A stretch of DNA of 48,933 nucleotides from Actinomycetota bacterium (GCA_013816245.1 JACDEU010000014.1:1-48933); one strand, 5' to 3'; counted from the first letter of the stretch, positions 35,401 through 44,275 are shown. Notes: generated by a model from the sequence alone, not told the origin. Program-made: numbers and translations.

Positions 35401-36401
35401 AGTTCCCGCTCCGCTCGACCGTTCAGATCGGCAAGTACGTCGCGAGCCAGCAGCGCAAGGGTGAGCGGTACCCGCTCGTCCTGATGCTCGAGCCGACGCT
35501 CGCGTGCAACATCGCCTGCATCGGGTGCGGGAAGATCCGCGAGTACGAGTCGAACAAGGCGAGGCTCACTGTCGACGAGTGCATCGACGCCGGTGCGCAG
35601 TGCCCGGCGCCAGTCGTGTCGATCTGCGGCGGCGAGCCGCTCGTCTACAAGGGCATCGAGGACGTCGTCGCGGGCATGCTCGACCTCGGGAAGAACATCG
35701 ACCTCTGCACGAACGCGCTTCGGCTCGAGCAGTACCTCGACGTCTTCAAGCCGAGCCATCGCATGACGTTCGTAGTCCACCTCGACGGCATGCGCGAGAT
35801 CCACGACTACATCTGCGACTACCCCGGGCTGTGGGACGTCGCCGTCGACGCGATCAAGAAGGCGCGCAAGGCCGGCTTCCGCGTCTCGACGAACACGACG
35901 ATCTTCAAGGAGACGTCCGTCGACGACGTGCTCGAGATGATGGGCTATCTCACTAACGAGGTCGGCATCGACGGCATGCTTATCGCGCCCGGCTACCAGT
36001 ACTCGCAGATCGATCCCGCGTTGACGATGACGCGTGCGGAGCACGAAGAGAAGTTCCGGATCATCCGCAAGGTCGCGCGTCAGCGAAATTACCGCTGGCT
36101 CGCGACGCCGATCTACCAGGAGTTCCTCACGGGCGAGCGGAAGCTGAAGTGCGCGCCCTGGGGCTCGATCACCCGGAACCCCTACGGGTGGAAAGGGCCG
36201 TGCTATTTGCTCACCGACGGGATCTTCCCGACCTACGACGCGCTGCTCAACGGGATGGAGTGGGAGGACTACGGGCCTGGCAACGATCCGCGTTGCGAAC
36301 ACTGCGCCATCCATTCCGGCTTCGAGCCGTCAGCCGCATACGAGGCGGCAGGTTCTTTGCGGGAGGGCGCGAGGAGCATGGCTTGGACGCTGACGGGCTG
36401 A
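35397..36401 (+). CDS. hpnH: Adenosylhopane synthase HpnH (radical SAM)
   Basis: 334 residues from ATG 35397, overlapping the shc stop (ATGA). CNIACIGC (Cys37, Cys41, Cys44) binds the 4Fe-4S cluster; ICGGEPLVYKGI is the GGE motif for SAM; the C-terminus keeps cysteines (NDPRCEHCAIHSGFEPSAAY) typical of HpnH. It adds the 5'-deoxyadenosyl radical to hopene, giving adenosylhopane, the first extended hopanoid. Confidence 0.95.
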   Translation: MKFPLRSTVQIGKYVASQQRKGERYPLVLMLEPTLACNIACIGCGKIREYESNKARLTVDECIDAGAQCPAPVVSICGGEPLVYKGIEDVVAGMLDLGKNIDLCTNALRLEQYLDVFKPSHRMTFVVHLDGMREIHDYICDYPGLWDVAVDAIKKARKAGFRVSTNTTIFKETSVDDVLEMMGYLTNEVGIDGMLIAPGYQYSQIDPALTMTRAEHEEKFRIIRKVARQRNYRWLATPIYQEFLTGERKLKCAPWGSITRNPYGWKGPCYLLTDGIFPTYDALLNGMEWEDYGPGNDPRCEHCAIHSGFEPSAAYEAAGSLREGARSMAWTLTG

Positions 36402-36415
36402 CGTTCGCTTGTGCC

Positions 36416-36952
36416 ATGACCTTCGAGGAGCGCATCGCTCGGCGGTTGGGAAGGACCGCAATCGTCGGGCTCGGCGCGTCGAAGGGCGTGCCGGAGGGAC
36501 GGCTCGTGTCGTTCGGCCTCGCGGGTGCGCTCTCCGGTGAGCTTCCGGTCGGAACGGTGATCGACGCGACGCGCGTCGTCGACGAGTCGGGCACGGTGCT
36601 CTGGGAAGGCTTACCGCTCGGAGCGTCGCCAGCGAGGACCGGAACGATCCTCGGCGCGAGCCGCATCGTCGACGACCCGGCCGAGCGGGCCCGGTTGCAC
36701 GCGGCGACCGGGGCCGACGCGGTCGACATGGAGTCGGGTGCGCTCGCACGGAGCGGACGGCTCGCCGGCTGCCTGCGCGCGATCAGCGACACGCCGACCC
36801 ATCGCCTCGGCGGTGTCGCACAGGGCGCGACACCCGACGGCGGCGTAGATGTGCTCGGGTTCCTGCGCGGCTTCGTCCGCGAGCCTGCTGTGACCGTCAG
36901 AGCAGCAAGGGGTGCGCGCAGAGCTCTACGAAGCCTGGAAGGACTGGCGTGA
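36416..36952 (+). CDS. hpnG: Adenosylhopane nucleoside phosphorylase-like HpnG
   Basis: 178 residues from ATG 36416, short for the family. Purine-nucleoside-phosphorylase/MTAN-type fold with SFGLAGALSGELPVGTVID, ADAVDMESGALARSGRL (the Met-Glu-Ser ribose-binding motif) and LRAISDTPTH (general acid Asp). HpnG removes adenine from adenosylhopane on the way to bacteriohopanetetrol-type side chains. There is a 14-bp gap after hpnH, the only real gap between hopanoid genes here, and no clear Shine-Dalgarno site; a start further upstream, inside hpnH, is possible. Confidence 0.85.
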   Translation: MTFEERIARRLGRTAIVGLGASKGVPEGRLVSFGLAGALSGELPVGTVIDATRVVDESGTVLWEGLPLGASPARTGTILGASRIVDDPAERARLHAATGADAVDMESGALARSGRLAGCLRAISDTPTHRLGGVAQGATPDGGVDVLGFLRGFVREPAVTVRAARGARRALRSLEGLA

Positions 36953-37878
36953 GCCGCCGAATCCTGCTGGCGGCGCCGCGCTCCTTTTGTGCCGGTGTCG
37001 ACCGCGCGATCGAGATCGTCGAGCGGCTACTCGCCGAACACGGACCGCCGATCTACGTGAGGCACCAGATCGTCCACAACGACCACGTCGTCCGCCGGCT
37101 CGAGCGCCTCGGGGCCGTTTTCGTCGACCACGAGGAAGAGATTCCCCCGGGGGAGATCTGCGTACTGTCCGCGCACGGTGTCGCACCAGCGGTGCGCGAG
37201 GCATGCGAGCGACGCGGCCTGCGTGTCGTCGACGCCGTCTGCCCGCTCGTCTCGAAGGTGCACGCGGAGGCACGCCGCTACGCCGACACCGGTCATCTCG
37301 TCGCACTCGTCGGACACGCCGACCATGTCGAGGTGATCGGAACTCAAGGCGAGCGGCCGGAGTCGACTGTCGTCGTGGAGTCGCCGGAGGAGGCCGCCCG
37401 GCTCGAGTCGGCGGGGAAGCCGGTCGCGGTGATCAGCCAGACGACTCTGTCCCTCGACGACGTCCGCTCCACCGTCGATGCGCTCGAGAAGCGGTTCGGT
37501 ACGCTCACGCGGCCGGGCGCCGATGACATCTGTTACGCCACACAGAACCGCCAGGACGCCGTCAAGCGGCTCGCCGAGGAGGCGACGCTCATCTTCGTGA
37601 TCGGGTCGCAGACGAGCTCGAACGCCCAGCGACTGGTCGAGGTCGCCCGTCTGGCCGGGGCCGAAGCCGAGCTGATCGACGGCGAAAGCGAGCTCGGCGA
37701 CGAGCTGGTCTCCAGGCACGAGGTGATCGGTCTGACAGCCGGGGCGTCGACACCGGGGGAGCTCGTCGACGCAACCATCGACCAGCTCGCAGCGCGCGGC
37801 TACGACGAGGTGATCGAGATCACCGTGGCACGCGAGCACGTCCACTTCCGGCTTCCGCGTGAGGTGGCATCCGCATGA
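36949..37878 (+). CDS. ispH: 4-hydroxy-3-methylbut-2-enyl diphosphate reductase (IspH/LytB)
   Basis: 309 residues from GTG 36949 (GTGA overlap with hpnG). The three cluster cysteines are Cys14 (APRSFCAG), Cys98 (VDAVCPLVSKVH) and Cys195 (DDICYATQNRQDAV); GHADHVEVIGT gives the His126-x-Glu128 proton relay and SAHGV a substrate His. It makes IPP and DMAPP in the MEP pathway, so its place in the hopanoid operon links precursor supply to squalene synthesis. Confidence 0.95.
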   Translation: MSRRILLAAPRSFCAGVDRAIEIVERLLAEHGPPIYVRHQIVHNDHVVRRLERLGAVFVDHEEEIPPGEICVLSAHGVAPAVREACERRGLRVVDAVCPLVSKVHAEARRYADTGHLVALVGHADHVEVIGTQGERPESTVVVESPEEAARLESAGKPVAVISQTTLSLDDVRSTVDALEKRFGTLTRPGADDICYATQNRQDAVKRLAEEATLIFVIGSQTSSNAQRLVEVARLAGAEAELIDGESELGDELVSRHEVIGLTAGASTPGELVDATIDQLAARGYDEVIEITVAREHVHFRLPREVASA

Positions 37879-38258
37879 CCTCGGTCGAGATCCCCGTCTC
37901 GATCGCCGCGGCGCTGCCGAATCTCTCCGTGCTCGACATCACAAACGACGTCCGCCGCGAAGTTGCAGCGACGGGCGGCAGCGGCATTGCCTTCGTGTCT
38001 CCGAACGGTGACCCGTCGCTGATCCGTGTGCAGGAGCGAGAGACCGGGTTCTTCGCGGACCTCGACTGCATGCTCGAGCGCCTCGTGCCGCTCGAGGCCG
38101 ACGAGCGGACACGGCTCGTCTCGATGCTGCTCGGGCCGCGGACGGAGCAGATCCCGTTCAGCGACGGCTCGCTCTGCCTCGGCCACTACCAGCGAATCTT
38201 CCTCGTGGCCTTCGAGGATCGCTGTAGCAACGAGTGGCTGCTCACCCTGGTTTCCTAG
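37875..38258 (+). CDS. YjbQ/UPF0047-family protein
   Basis: 127 residues, ATG 37875 overlapping the ispH stop. UPF0047 signature: LNVLDIT-like segment (NLSVLDITNDVRREVAATGG), SGIAFVSPNGDPSLIRVQE, and LCLGHYQRIFLVAFEDRCSN. Members show weak thiamine-phosphate-synthase activity in tests, but the true role is unclear. It is the last gene of the hopanoid transcription unit; whether it acts on hopanoids or isoprenoids is unknown. Confidence 0.75.
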   Translation: MTSVEIPVSIAAALPNLSVLDITNDVRREVAATGGSGIAFVSPNGDPSLIRVQERETGFFADLDCMLERLVPLEADERTRLVSMLLGPRTEQIPFSDGSLCLGHYQRIFLVAFEDRCSNEWLLTLVS

Positions 38259-38323
38259 GCGCGTAGCCCGGCGGTTCCTCCGAGTTGCGCTGACTGCGCC
38301 GGGAGGCGCACACTGTCGGTGGG

Positions 38324-38983
38324 ATGGAGAGGGCCCGTCGCCACCAGCGACTTCTGGCGCGGTTCGCGCTGGGCCTGCTCGCGCTCGTCGCCGAACTGGC
38401 CGGCCGCAGCCTCGCGCACCGTCTCGACTTCGGCCGCCACGTCGAGACTCCGTACGCGGGCGCCGAGTACTACCCCATTCTTCTTGCGATCGTGAAGGTC
38501 GCGGTCGCGCTGATGCTCGCGCGACTCGCATGGCGCTTCGCCAAGGCACGTGCGGTTGCGCGCGGTGCTCGCCGGTTGCTGATCGCGCACGGCTCGGCGG
38601 TGGCCCGACACGCCCCACGCGTCCGGCTGCAGTTGTCCCCACGCCTCTGGCTCGGCTCGTTCCTCGTGACCTCGCTCATCTACCTCGTGCAGATCGACGC
38701 AGAGGGAATCTCGGTTGGACGCTGGCCGCTGCTCGCGCCTTGGCTGCACACCGCCGCACTGCCCGTCTTCGCGGTGCTGTCGGTCGTCGTCGCCGTCGTG
38801 TACCGCGCGGTCGAAAGCTGGCTTTCCGACTACGAGAGCTACGCGCGCGAGACGGTTGCACGTGCAAGCCGCCTCACCGCCCCAACTCTTTCTCCTCCGC
38901 GCACGAGTCTCGACGAGCTCGTCGCACCGCGCAGCCTCTTCGGGCTCGCCTTCGAAGTCCGGCCGCCGCCCGCGCCCGTGTAG
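38324..38983 (+). CDS. Integral membrane protein of unknown function
   Basis: 219 residues with four predicted helices (about 10-28, 48-66, 108-126, 138-160): LLARFALGLLALVAELAGRS, YYPILLAIVKVAVALMLARL, LWLGSFLVTSLIYLVQIDAE and LHTAALPVFAVLSVVVAVVY. The C-terminus is soluble and Pro-rich. Start ATG 38324 with GGTGGG upstream. I do not recognise the family. It stands between the hopanoid operon and the CopCD operon, closed by a hairpin at 38983. Confidence 0.65.
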   Translation: MERARRHQRLLARFALGLLALVAELAGRSLAHRLDFGRHVETPYAGAEYYPILLAIVKVAVALMLARLAWRFAKARAVARGARRLLIAHGSAVARHAPRVRLQLSPRLWLGSFLVTSLIYLVQIDAEGISVGRWPLLAPWLHTAALPVFAVLSVVVAVVYRAVESWLSDYESYARETVARASRLTAPTLSPPRTSLDELVAPRSLFGLAFEVRPPPAPV

Positions 38984-39008
38984 ACCTGCGGACGGACGTC
39001 CGCAGGTC
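38983..39008 (+). terminator. 11-bp stem hairpin after the membrane gene
   Basis: GACCTGCGGAC and GTCCGCAGGTC form a perfect 11-bp stem around GGAC, beginning at the last base of the stop codon. No T-run follows, so it may be Rho-independent only in the loose actinobacterial sense. Confidence 0.6.
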
Positions 39009-39043
39009 CAGGTGTTGAACCTCGACCACGGGAGGAGGACGTC

Positions 39044-39331
39044 GTGAACGCAGAGCTTGTCACCGAACTCGAAGCACCCTTACAACAAACGACCACCCGG
39101 GCACGCCTCGTGTCTGCGCTCGGGCCGGGCGCCGCCTTCGGTGGAGTCGTCTGGGGGATCGTCCAGCCGTACCGGGTCACGTTGTTGCACCCTCGCGGCG
39201 AAGGGTTCTGGTGGCTCTTCGTCGAGCCGCCGCTGCTCGTGATCGCGGTCGGACTGTTCTTCTACTTCGTCGTCGCGCCGGGACTGCTCCGCGATCTGGA
39301 GGAAGAGGAGGACGATGCAACCGCCCAGTGA
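39044..39331 (+). CDS. Small two-helix membrane protein
   Basis: 95 residues from GTG 39044 behind GGAGGAGG. Two helices: ALGPGAAFGGVVWGIVQPYR and PPLLVIAVGLFFYFVVAPGL, then an acidic tail (DLEEEEDDATAQ). Function unknown. It opens the operon with the next membrane gene and copCD, overlapping the former by 17 bp, and may be part of a small membrane complex. Confidence 0.6.
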   Translation: MNAELVTELEAPLQQTTTRARLVSALGPGAAFGGVVWGIVQPYRVTLLHPRGEGFWWLFVEPPLLVIAVGLFFYFVVAPGLLRDLEEEEDDATAQ

Positions 39332-39899
39332 GCATGTCCACTGGCTGTTCGCGACCGGCTTCCTCCTGCTCGGTCTCTGCCTGCTCGCCGAGGCGGTCGT
39401 GGGAACCGAAGTGTGGCGGCGGCGCGCGTGGCGCGCGTACCTCTGGCCCGGGCTCGCTTTCGCGCTCGGCGTCCTGATGTGGCCCGTGATGACCTTCTAC
39501 ACCAACTCGACGATCCACATGATCGCGCACGGTGCGTGGGCTCAGGTGTTGATGGGCGGCGCCGCCATGGAGCTCGGGCTCGTCAGGGGGAAGCTGCGTA
39601 GCGGCTGGTGGCGGCTGGGAATGCCCGCCGCGTTTCTCGTCTCGGGCACGGCATTCCTCGTACACGAGCAGAACTCCTGGCTCTTCCAGCGCTCGTCGTT
39701 CACCCATCACCTGCTCGGTTGGACGCTTGTGTTGAGCGCGATCTTCCCGCTCGCCCGCTGCATCAGGCCGCGTTCGCAGGTCGCGGCGACAGGCTTTGCG
39801 CTCACCTTCGTGGTCGTGGCCGTGACGCTCTACTGCGATCGAGACGTTGCGCCGATCTTCGGCCACATCTCGCCGCTCGCGGGAGAACCACGTCGATGA
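39315..39899 (+). CDS. Six-helix membrane protein upstream of copCD
   Basis: 194 residues from ATG 39315, behind GAGGAGG inside the preceding gene. Several histidines sit at helix ends (EHVHWLF, NSTIHMIAHGAW, FLVHEQN, FTHHLLG), a pattern suggestive of metal or haem binding. Six helices are predicted. Its stop overlaps the ATG of copCD by 4 bp, so a role in copper handling is plausible. I do not recognise a named family. Confidence 0.65.
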   Translation: MQPPSEHVHWLFATGFLLLGLCLLAEAVVGTEVWRRRAWRAYLWPGLAFALGVLMWPVMTFYTNSTIHMIAHGAWAQVLMGGAAMELGLVRGKLRSGWWRLGMPAAFLVSGTAFLVHEQNSWLFQRSSFTHHLLGWTLVLSAIFPLARCIRPRSQVAATGFALTFVVVAVTLYCDRDVAPIFGHISPLAGEPRR

Positions 39900-41203
39900 G
39901 GCGACTGCTCTTCCTGGGAGCTCTGGCCTCGCTCGTCTTCCCGACGCAGGCGCTCGCGCACGCGACGCTCTTGAAGACGACGCCTGAGTTCCGGGAGCGG
40001 CTGCCTGCCTCGCCGCCGACCGTCGTCCTGCGCTTCGACCAGTACGTCAAGGTGCTGCCCGGCTCGGTGCAGCTCTTCTCCGCTTCGCACGCCGTGCGCG
40101 TGAAGCGAATCTGGATCGACGGGCTTGTCGTCAAGGCCACGCTGCCGCGGCTGATGAAGGGCCCGTACACGGTGCGCTGGCACGCGCTCTCGGGCGACGG
40201 TCACGTCGTCTCGGGGGTTTTCACCTTCGGCGTTCGTGCGCATGCACCGCCGCCGACGGAAGCGTTCGGGTCATCGGGGCCGACGCGCAGCGAGGACGCC
40301 GTCCGCTGGGTGTATTTCCTGGCGCTCGCGCTGGTCGTCGGCGGGCTCGGCTTTCGCCTGCTGGTGCTGCGTGGACGCCCACTGGCTCCGCGGGCCGAGC
40401 AGAGGTTCTTCATCATCACCGGGCTGGGCGTCATTGCCACACTCGACACCGGCATCGTCGCCTTTCTCATGCGCGCCGAGGACGCGCTGCAACTGCCGTT
40501 CGGCCGTCTCCTCTACGGCGACCTCTCGCCGCTCGCGCGTTCGCGGTTCGGCCACGCCTTCATCGCCATGACTCTCGGCTTTGCACTTGTGGCAGCCCTG
40601 CTCTTCCTCTCGTGGCTCACTGACCGGGCTGTCCTCCTATGGCCGGCCTTCGTGCTTTCGCTTGCGTTTGCGTCAGGCCTGTCGCTGTCGGGTCACTCCG
40701 CGACCGATGCCGGCTCGTCCTGGAAGTCGCAACTCGCAGACTGGGCCCATCTCTCGGCAGCTTGCCTCTGGATCGGCGGGCTGATCCAGCTTGTCATGGT
40801 CGTCTGGCCGCTGATGCCGGAAGCGCGCCGCGAAGCGTTCCTCGCGTTCTCACGTCTTGCGACCGTCTGCGTCGGCGTCCTGTTGCTGGCGGGCATCTAT
40901 CTGGCGATCCTGCGCCTACCGCAGCTGAAGGACCTCTGGACGACCGGGTACGGCGAAGTGCTCCTCGTGAAGATCGGGCTCGTGTCACTCGCGCTCGCGT
41001 GGGGCGGAGTGCACAAGCTCGTGGCCGTGCCCGCGCTGGCGGGCGGCCAAGAGGGAAGGTTGCTGCCGCGCCTACGCGGGAGCTTGCTCGGCGAGAGCAT
41101 GGTCGGCATGGCCGTGCTGCTCGCCGCCGCCGTGCTCGTGGACGCGAAGCCGCCGGCTTCTCCGGCGCCCGCGCCACCGGCGGCGAGTAGCGTTCCCAGG
41201 TAG
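39896..41203 (+). CDS. CopC-CopD copper resistance/uptake fusion protein
   Basis: 435 residues. A signal peptide ends ALA before His22, so the mature N-terminus is HATLLKTTPE, the copper-binding start of CopC. The CopC beta barrel (FDQYVKVLPGSVQLF, RWHALSGDGHVVSGVFTFGV with the second His site) runs to about 115. Eight CopD helices follow (SLSGHSATD, DWAHLSAACLWIGGLIQLV). CopC takes copper in the periplasm or outside and CopD passes it through the membrane. The ATG at 39896 overlaps the upstream stop; an open frame from 39608 is antisense-like and not used. Confidence 0.9.
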   Translation: MRRLLFLGALASLVFPTQALAHATLLKTTPEFRERLPASPPTVVLRFDQYVKVLPGSVQLFSASHAVRVKRIWIDGLVVKATLPRLMKGPYTVRWHALSGDGHVVSGVFTFGVRAHAPPPTEAFGSSGPTRSEDAVRWVYFLALALVVGGLGFRLLVLRGRPLAPRAEQRFFIITGLGVIATLDTGIVAFLMRAEDALQLPFGRLLYGDLSPLARSRFGHAFIAMTLGFALVAALLFLSWLTDRAVLLWPAFVLSLAFASGLSLSGHSATDAGSSWKSQLADWAHLSAACLWIGGLIQLVMVVWPLMPEARREAFLAFSRLATVCVGVLLLAGIYLAILRLPQLKDLWTTGYGEVLLVKIGLVSLALAWGGVHKLVAVPALAGGQEGRLLPRLRGSLLGESMVGMAVLLAAAVLVDAKPPASPAPAPPAASSVPR

Positions 41204-42228
41204 TGCTCTACTCCATCTCGGGCGGCGCGGGCTTCCTCGGCCTGCACCTAGCACGGCGGCTGCTGGCCGACGGCCACCAGGTGCGCACCCTCGACGTCGT
41301 CCCCCTCGACGACACAGAGCTCGAGAAGTCCATAGAGGAGCTGCGCGGTGACATTCGCGACCTCGAACGGGTGCATGCCCTCGTCGCCGGTGCCGACGTG
41401 GTCGTGCACGCGGCCGCCGCGCTACCGATCCAGGCCTCTCGCGAATCGATTCGCTCCGTCAACGTCGGTGGGACCGAGAACGTCCTACACGCCGCGCGCG
41501 AAGCGGGGGTCGAACGTGTCGTCTTCATCTCATCGACCGCGGTCTACGGCGTGCCGGAAAAGCATCCAATCGAAGAAGGTGATCCCCTCGTCGGCGTCGG
41601 CGCGTACGGGGAATCGAAGATCGACGCGGAGGCGCTCTGCCGCGTCGCCGCCGTCGCGACGACGATCGTCCGCCCGAAGACGTTCATCGGCCCGGAACGG
41701 CTCGGCGTGTTCGAGATCCTGTTCGACTGGATCCGTGACGGCCGCCGCATCTACACGCTCGGCAAGGGCCACAACCGCTACCAGCTGCTCGCGGTGGAAG
41801 ACCTCGTCGATGCGATCGTGCGCGCTTCGCAAGAGGCCAAGACTGCACGGGAGACGTTCAACGTCGGCGCGACCGAGTTCGGAACCGTTCGCTCCGACCT
41901 GCAGGCGCTGATCGACCACGCCGGCTCCTCGTCCCGGTTGCAGCCGGTCCCGGTGAAGCCGGCCGAGCTCGCGCTTCGCGGACTCGAGTTGCTGCGCGTC
42001 TCGCCGCTCGCGGAATGGCACTACAAGACCGCGCACAAGGACTCCTTCGTCGACGTCACTAAGGCGCAGCAGCTGCTCGGCTGGCAGCCCCGACTCTCGA
42101 ACCGCGATGCCTTGATCGAAACGTACGACTGGTATCTCGCAAACCGCGAGACAGTCGGCGCGGCCGGTGTCACGCACCGCGTGCCGTGGAATCAGCAGGC
42201 GCTCGGCCTGCTCAAACGCCTGTCGTGA
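41203..42228 (+). CDS. NAD-dependent epimerase/dehydratase
   Basis: 341 residues from GTG 41203, sharing one base with the copCD stop (TAGTG). Extended SDR: ISGGAGFLGLHLARRLLADG is the cofactor loop, DVVVHAAAALPIQ and VVFISSTAVYGVP follow, with catalytic YGESK. The C-terminal YDWYLAN region resembles sugar-nucleotide or 3-beta-hydroxysteroid-dehydrogenase-like enzymes. Substrate unknown. It overlaps the cyclodeaminase gene by 4 bp and so is tied to a PLP/citrate cluster. Confidence 0.85.
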   Translation: MLYSISGGAGFLGLHLARRLLADGHQVRTLDVVPLDDTELEKSIEELRGDIRDLERVHALVAGADVVVHAAAALPIQASRESIRSVNVGGTENVLHAAREAGVERVVFISSTAVYGVPEKHPIEEGDPLVGVGAYGESKIDAEALCRVAAVATTIVRPKTFIGPERLGVFEILFDWIRDGRRIYTLGKGHNRYQLLAVEDLVDAIVRASQEAKTARETFNVGATEFGTVRSDLQALIDHAGSSSRLQPVPVKPAELALRGLELLRVSPLAEWHYKTAHKDSFVDVTKAQQLLGWQPRLSNRDALIETYDWYLANRETVGAAGVTHRVPWNQQALGLLKRLS

Positions 42229-43184
42229 TCTTCCTCACCGAAGCGGACGTGCGCGAGCTGCTCGATCTCGATGCGCTCGTCGACGCACTCGCAGACGCGC
42301 ACCGGGATCTCAGCACCGGCGCTGCGTCGATGCCGCCGCGCATCGCGGCGATGGTGCAGGAGCGCCAGGGCCTGCTCGGAGCGATGCCCGCGTACCTTCC
42401 CTCGGCGGGCCTCGCCTGCAAGCTCGTGACGCTCTTCCCGCAGAACACCGACCGGCACACCCATCAGGCCGTGATCGTGATCTTCGATCCGGAGAACGGC
42501 ACCCCGTTGGCGTTCATGGACGGGAGGTACATCACCGCGACGCGAACGGCTGCAGGCTCGGCACTGGCGACACGGTTGCTCGCGCGCGGTGACGTGCGGG
42601 TCCTCGCACTCGTCGGCACGGGAGTCCAGGCGCGGTCACATGCCCGCGCGTTGACCAGGGTTCGCCAGTTCGACGAGATCCGCGTTGCGGGCCGTGACTG
42701 CGCGAAAGCCGAACTCCTTGCAGAGGAGCTCGGCCCGCAGGCCCGCGCGGTGAGCTCGTATGAAGAGGCCATCCGCGGAGCGGATGTCGTCGCCGCGACG
42801 ACTCACTCGACCGAGCCGGTCGTGCGCCGCGAATGGCTCTCGCCGGGAGTGCACGTCAACTCCGTCGGGCTCAATCCGGCCGGCCGCGAAGTGGACGCAC
42901 AGACCGTCGCCGATGCGCTCCTCGTCGTGGAGTCGCGCGAATCCGCGCTTGCGCCGCCTCCTGCAGGTGCGCCTGAGCTCGTCGGCGTCGACCCGCAGGA
43001 TGTTCACGCGGAGCTGGGCGAGCTCGTGGCAGGCACGAAACCGGGGCGCAGCTCCAGGGATGAGATCACCCTGTATAAGTCAGTCGGCGTCGCCGTCCAG
43101 GACGTAGCCGCAGCAGCACTCGTGCTCGCGGTTGCGCGGGAACGGTCGATGGGGAGGGTCATCGAGTTGGAGGAAACGACATGA
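42225..43184 (+). CDS. Ornithine cyclodeaminase/mu-crystallin family protein
   Basis: 319 residues from GTG 42225 (GTGA overlap). The family contains ornithine and lysine cyclodeaminases, alanine dehydrogenases, ketimine reductases and the siderophore enzyme SbnB. Visible features: SAGLACKLVTLFPQNT, GTPLAFMDGRYITATRTAAG (substrate loop) and LALVGTGVQARSHARAL (NAD(P)-binding loop), with GVHVNSVGLNPAGREVDAQT downstream. Which reaction it performs is not decided by the sequence alone. Confidence 0.85.
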   Translation: MIFLTEADVRELLDLDALVDALADAHRDLSTGAASMPPRIAAMVQERQGLLGAMPAYLPSAGLACKLVTLFPQNTDRHTHQAVIVIFDPENGTPLAFMDGRYITATRTAAGSALATRLLARGDVRVLALVGTGVQARSHARALTRVRQFDEIRVAGRDCAKAELLAEELGPQARAVSSYEEAIRGADVVAATTHSTEPVVRREWLSPGVHVNSVGLNPAGREVDAQTVADALLVVESRESALAPPPAGAPELVGVDPQDVHAELGELVAGTKPGRSSRDEITLYKSVGVAVQDVAAAALVLAVARERSMGRVIELEETT

Positions 43185-44275
43185 GCAGCGACAACGACTT
43201 CAGACCAGGCCTCGAGGGCGTTGTCGCCGTCGAGACCGAGATCATGGAGCCCGATCGCGAGGGCGGGATGCTCCGCTATCGCGGCGTCGATGTCGAGCCG
43301 CTGATCGGCAAGGTGCCCTACGAGAACGTGTGGGGTCTGCTCGTGGACAACGACATCAACGCGAAGATGCCGGACCCGGAGCCGCACGAGCCAGTCGGGC
43401 TGACAGGCAACGCACCGGCCGACCTGCAGGCAGAGACGGCGCGACTGTCGGGCGAATGGAAGCTCGGAAAGCTCAACGAAATCTCCGACGAGCAGGTGCG
43501 AGAGGATCTCGGCCGGCTCTCGTCGCAGATGATGTCGATCGTCGCCCGGTCTGCCCGCTTGGCCGACGGGAAGACGGATGTCGTTCCCGACGATGTCGTC
43601 GCCCGCGGCAGGACGGCCGCGGAGAAGTTTCTGCTCCGCTGGCGAGGCGAGGTTGACCCGCGCCATGTGAAGGCGATCGACACGTACTGGATCTGCACGG
43701 CCGAGCACGGCCTGAACGCGTCGACGTTCACTGCGCGTGTCGTTGCGTCGACCGGGGCCGACGCGGGCGCCGCGCTTTCAGCAGCCGTCGGCGCGCTGTC
43801 CGGCCCGCTGCACGGAGGCGCCCCGGCCTACGTCAAGCCGATGCTCGAGGAGGTGGCGCGCATGGGCGATCCGGAGCGTTGGGTCAAGGAGGCGCTCGAT
43901 CAGGGGAAACGGATCATGGGCTTCGGTCACCGTGTCTATCGCGCGGAGGACCCCCGGTCGCGGATCCTCAAGCAAACGGCGAAGGAGCTAGGAGCGCCAC
44001 AGATCGAAGTCGCCGAGGAGCTCGAGCGCGTCGCCTTGGCTGCCCTGCAGAGGCGCTCACCCGACCGAGTGCTTGCGACGAACGTCGAGTACTACTCGGC
44101 GATCGTTCTCGACGTCGCGGAGATCCCGCCGCCGCTCGCGCCCGCGATGTTTGCGTGCTCGCGCGTCGCCGGCTGGTCTGCGCACATCGTCGAGCAGAAG
44201 AAGACCGGTCGCCTGTTCCGGCCTTCCGCCCGCTACGTCGGCCCGGGCGAACGTGTCGTCGAACTGAACCAGTAA
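43181..44275 (+). CDS. citA: Citrate synthase 2 (CitA type)
   Basis: 364 residues from ATG 43181 (ATGA overlap). The catalytic histidines are in AEHGLNASTFTAR (His176 region), SGPLHGGAP (His211) and GFGHRVYRAEDPR (His250). At the position of the usual catalytic Asp (NVDFYSG) there is Glu303 in TNVEYYSAI, a known feature of the mycobacterial CitA type as I recall it; GRLFRPSARYVGPG at the end also fits CitA. It condenses acetyl-CoA (or propionyl-CoA) with oxaloacetate. Shorter than the ~430-residue GltA. Placed in an operon with amino-acid-type enzymes, not TCA genes. Confidence 0.9.
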   Translation: MSSDNDFRPGLEGVVAVETEIMEPDREGGMLRYRGVDVEPLIGKVPYENVWGLLVDNDINAKMPDPEPHEPVGLTGNAPADLQAETARLSGEWKLGKLNEISDEQVREDLGRLSSQMMSIVARSARLADGKTDVVPDDVVARGRTAAEKFLLRWRGEVDPRHVKAIDTYWICTAEHGLNASTFTARVVASTGADAGAALSAAVGALSGPLHGGAPAYVKPMLEEVARMGDPERWVKEALDQGKRIMGFGHRVYRAEDPRSRILKQTAKELGAPQIEVAEELERVALAALQRRSPDRVLATNVEYYSAIVLDVAEIPPPLAPAMFACSRVAGWSAHIVEQKKTGRLFRPSARYVGPGERVVELNQ

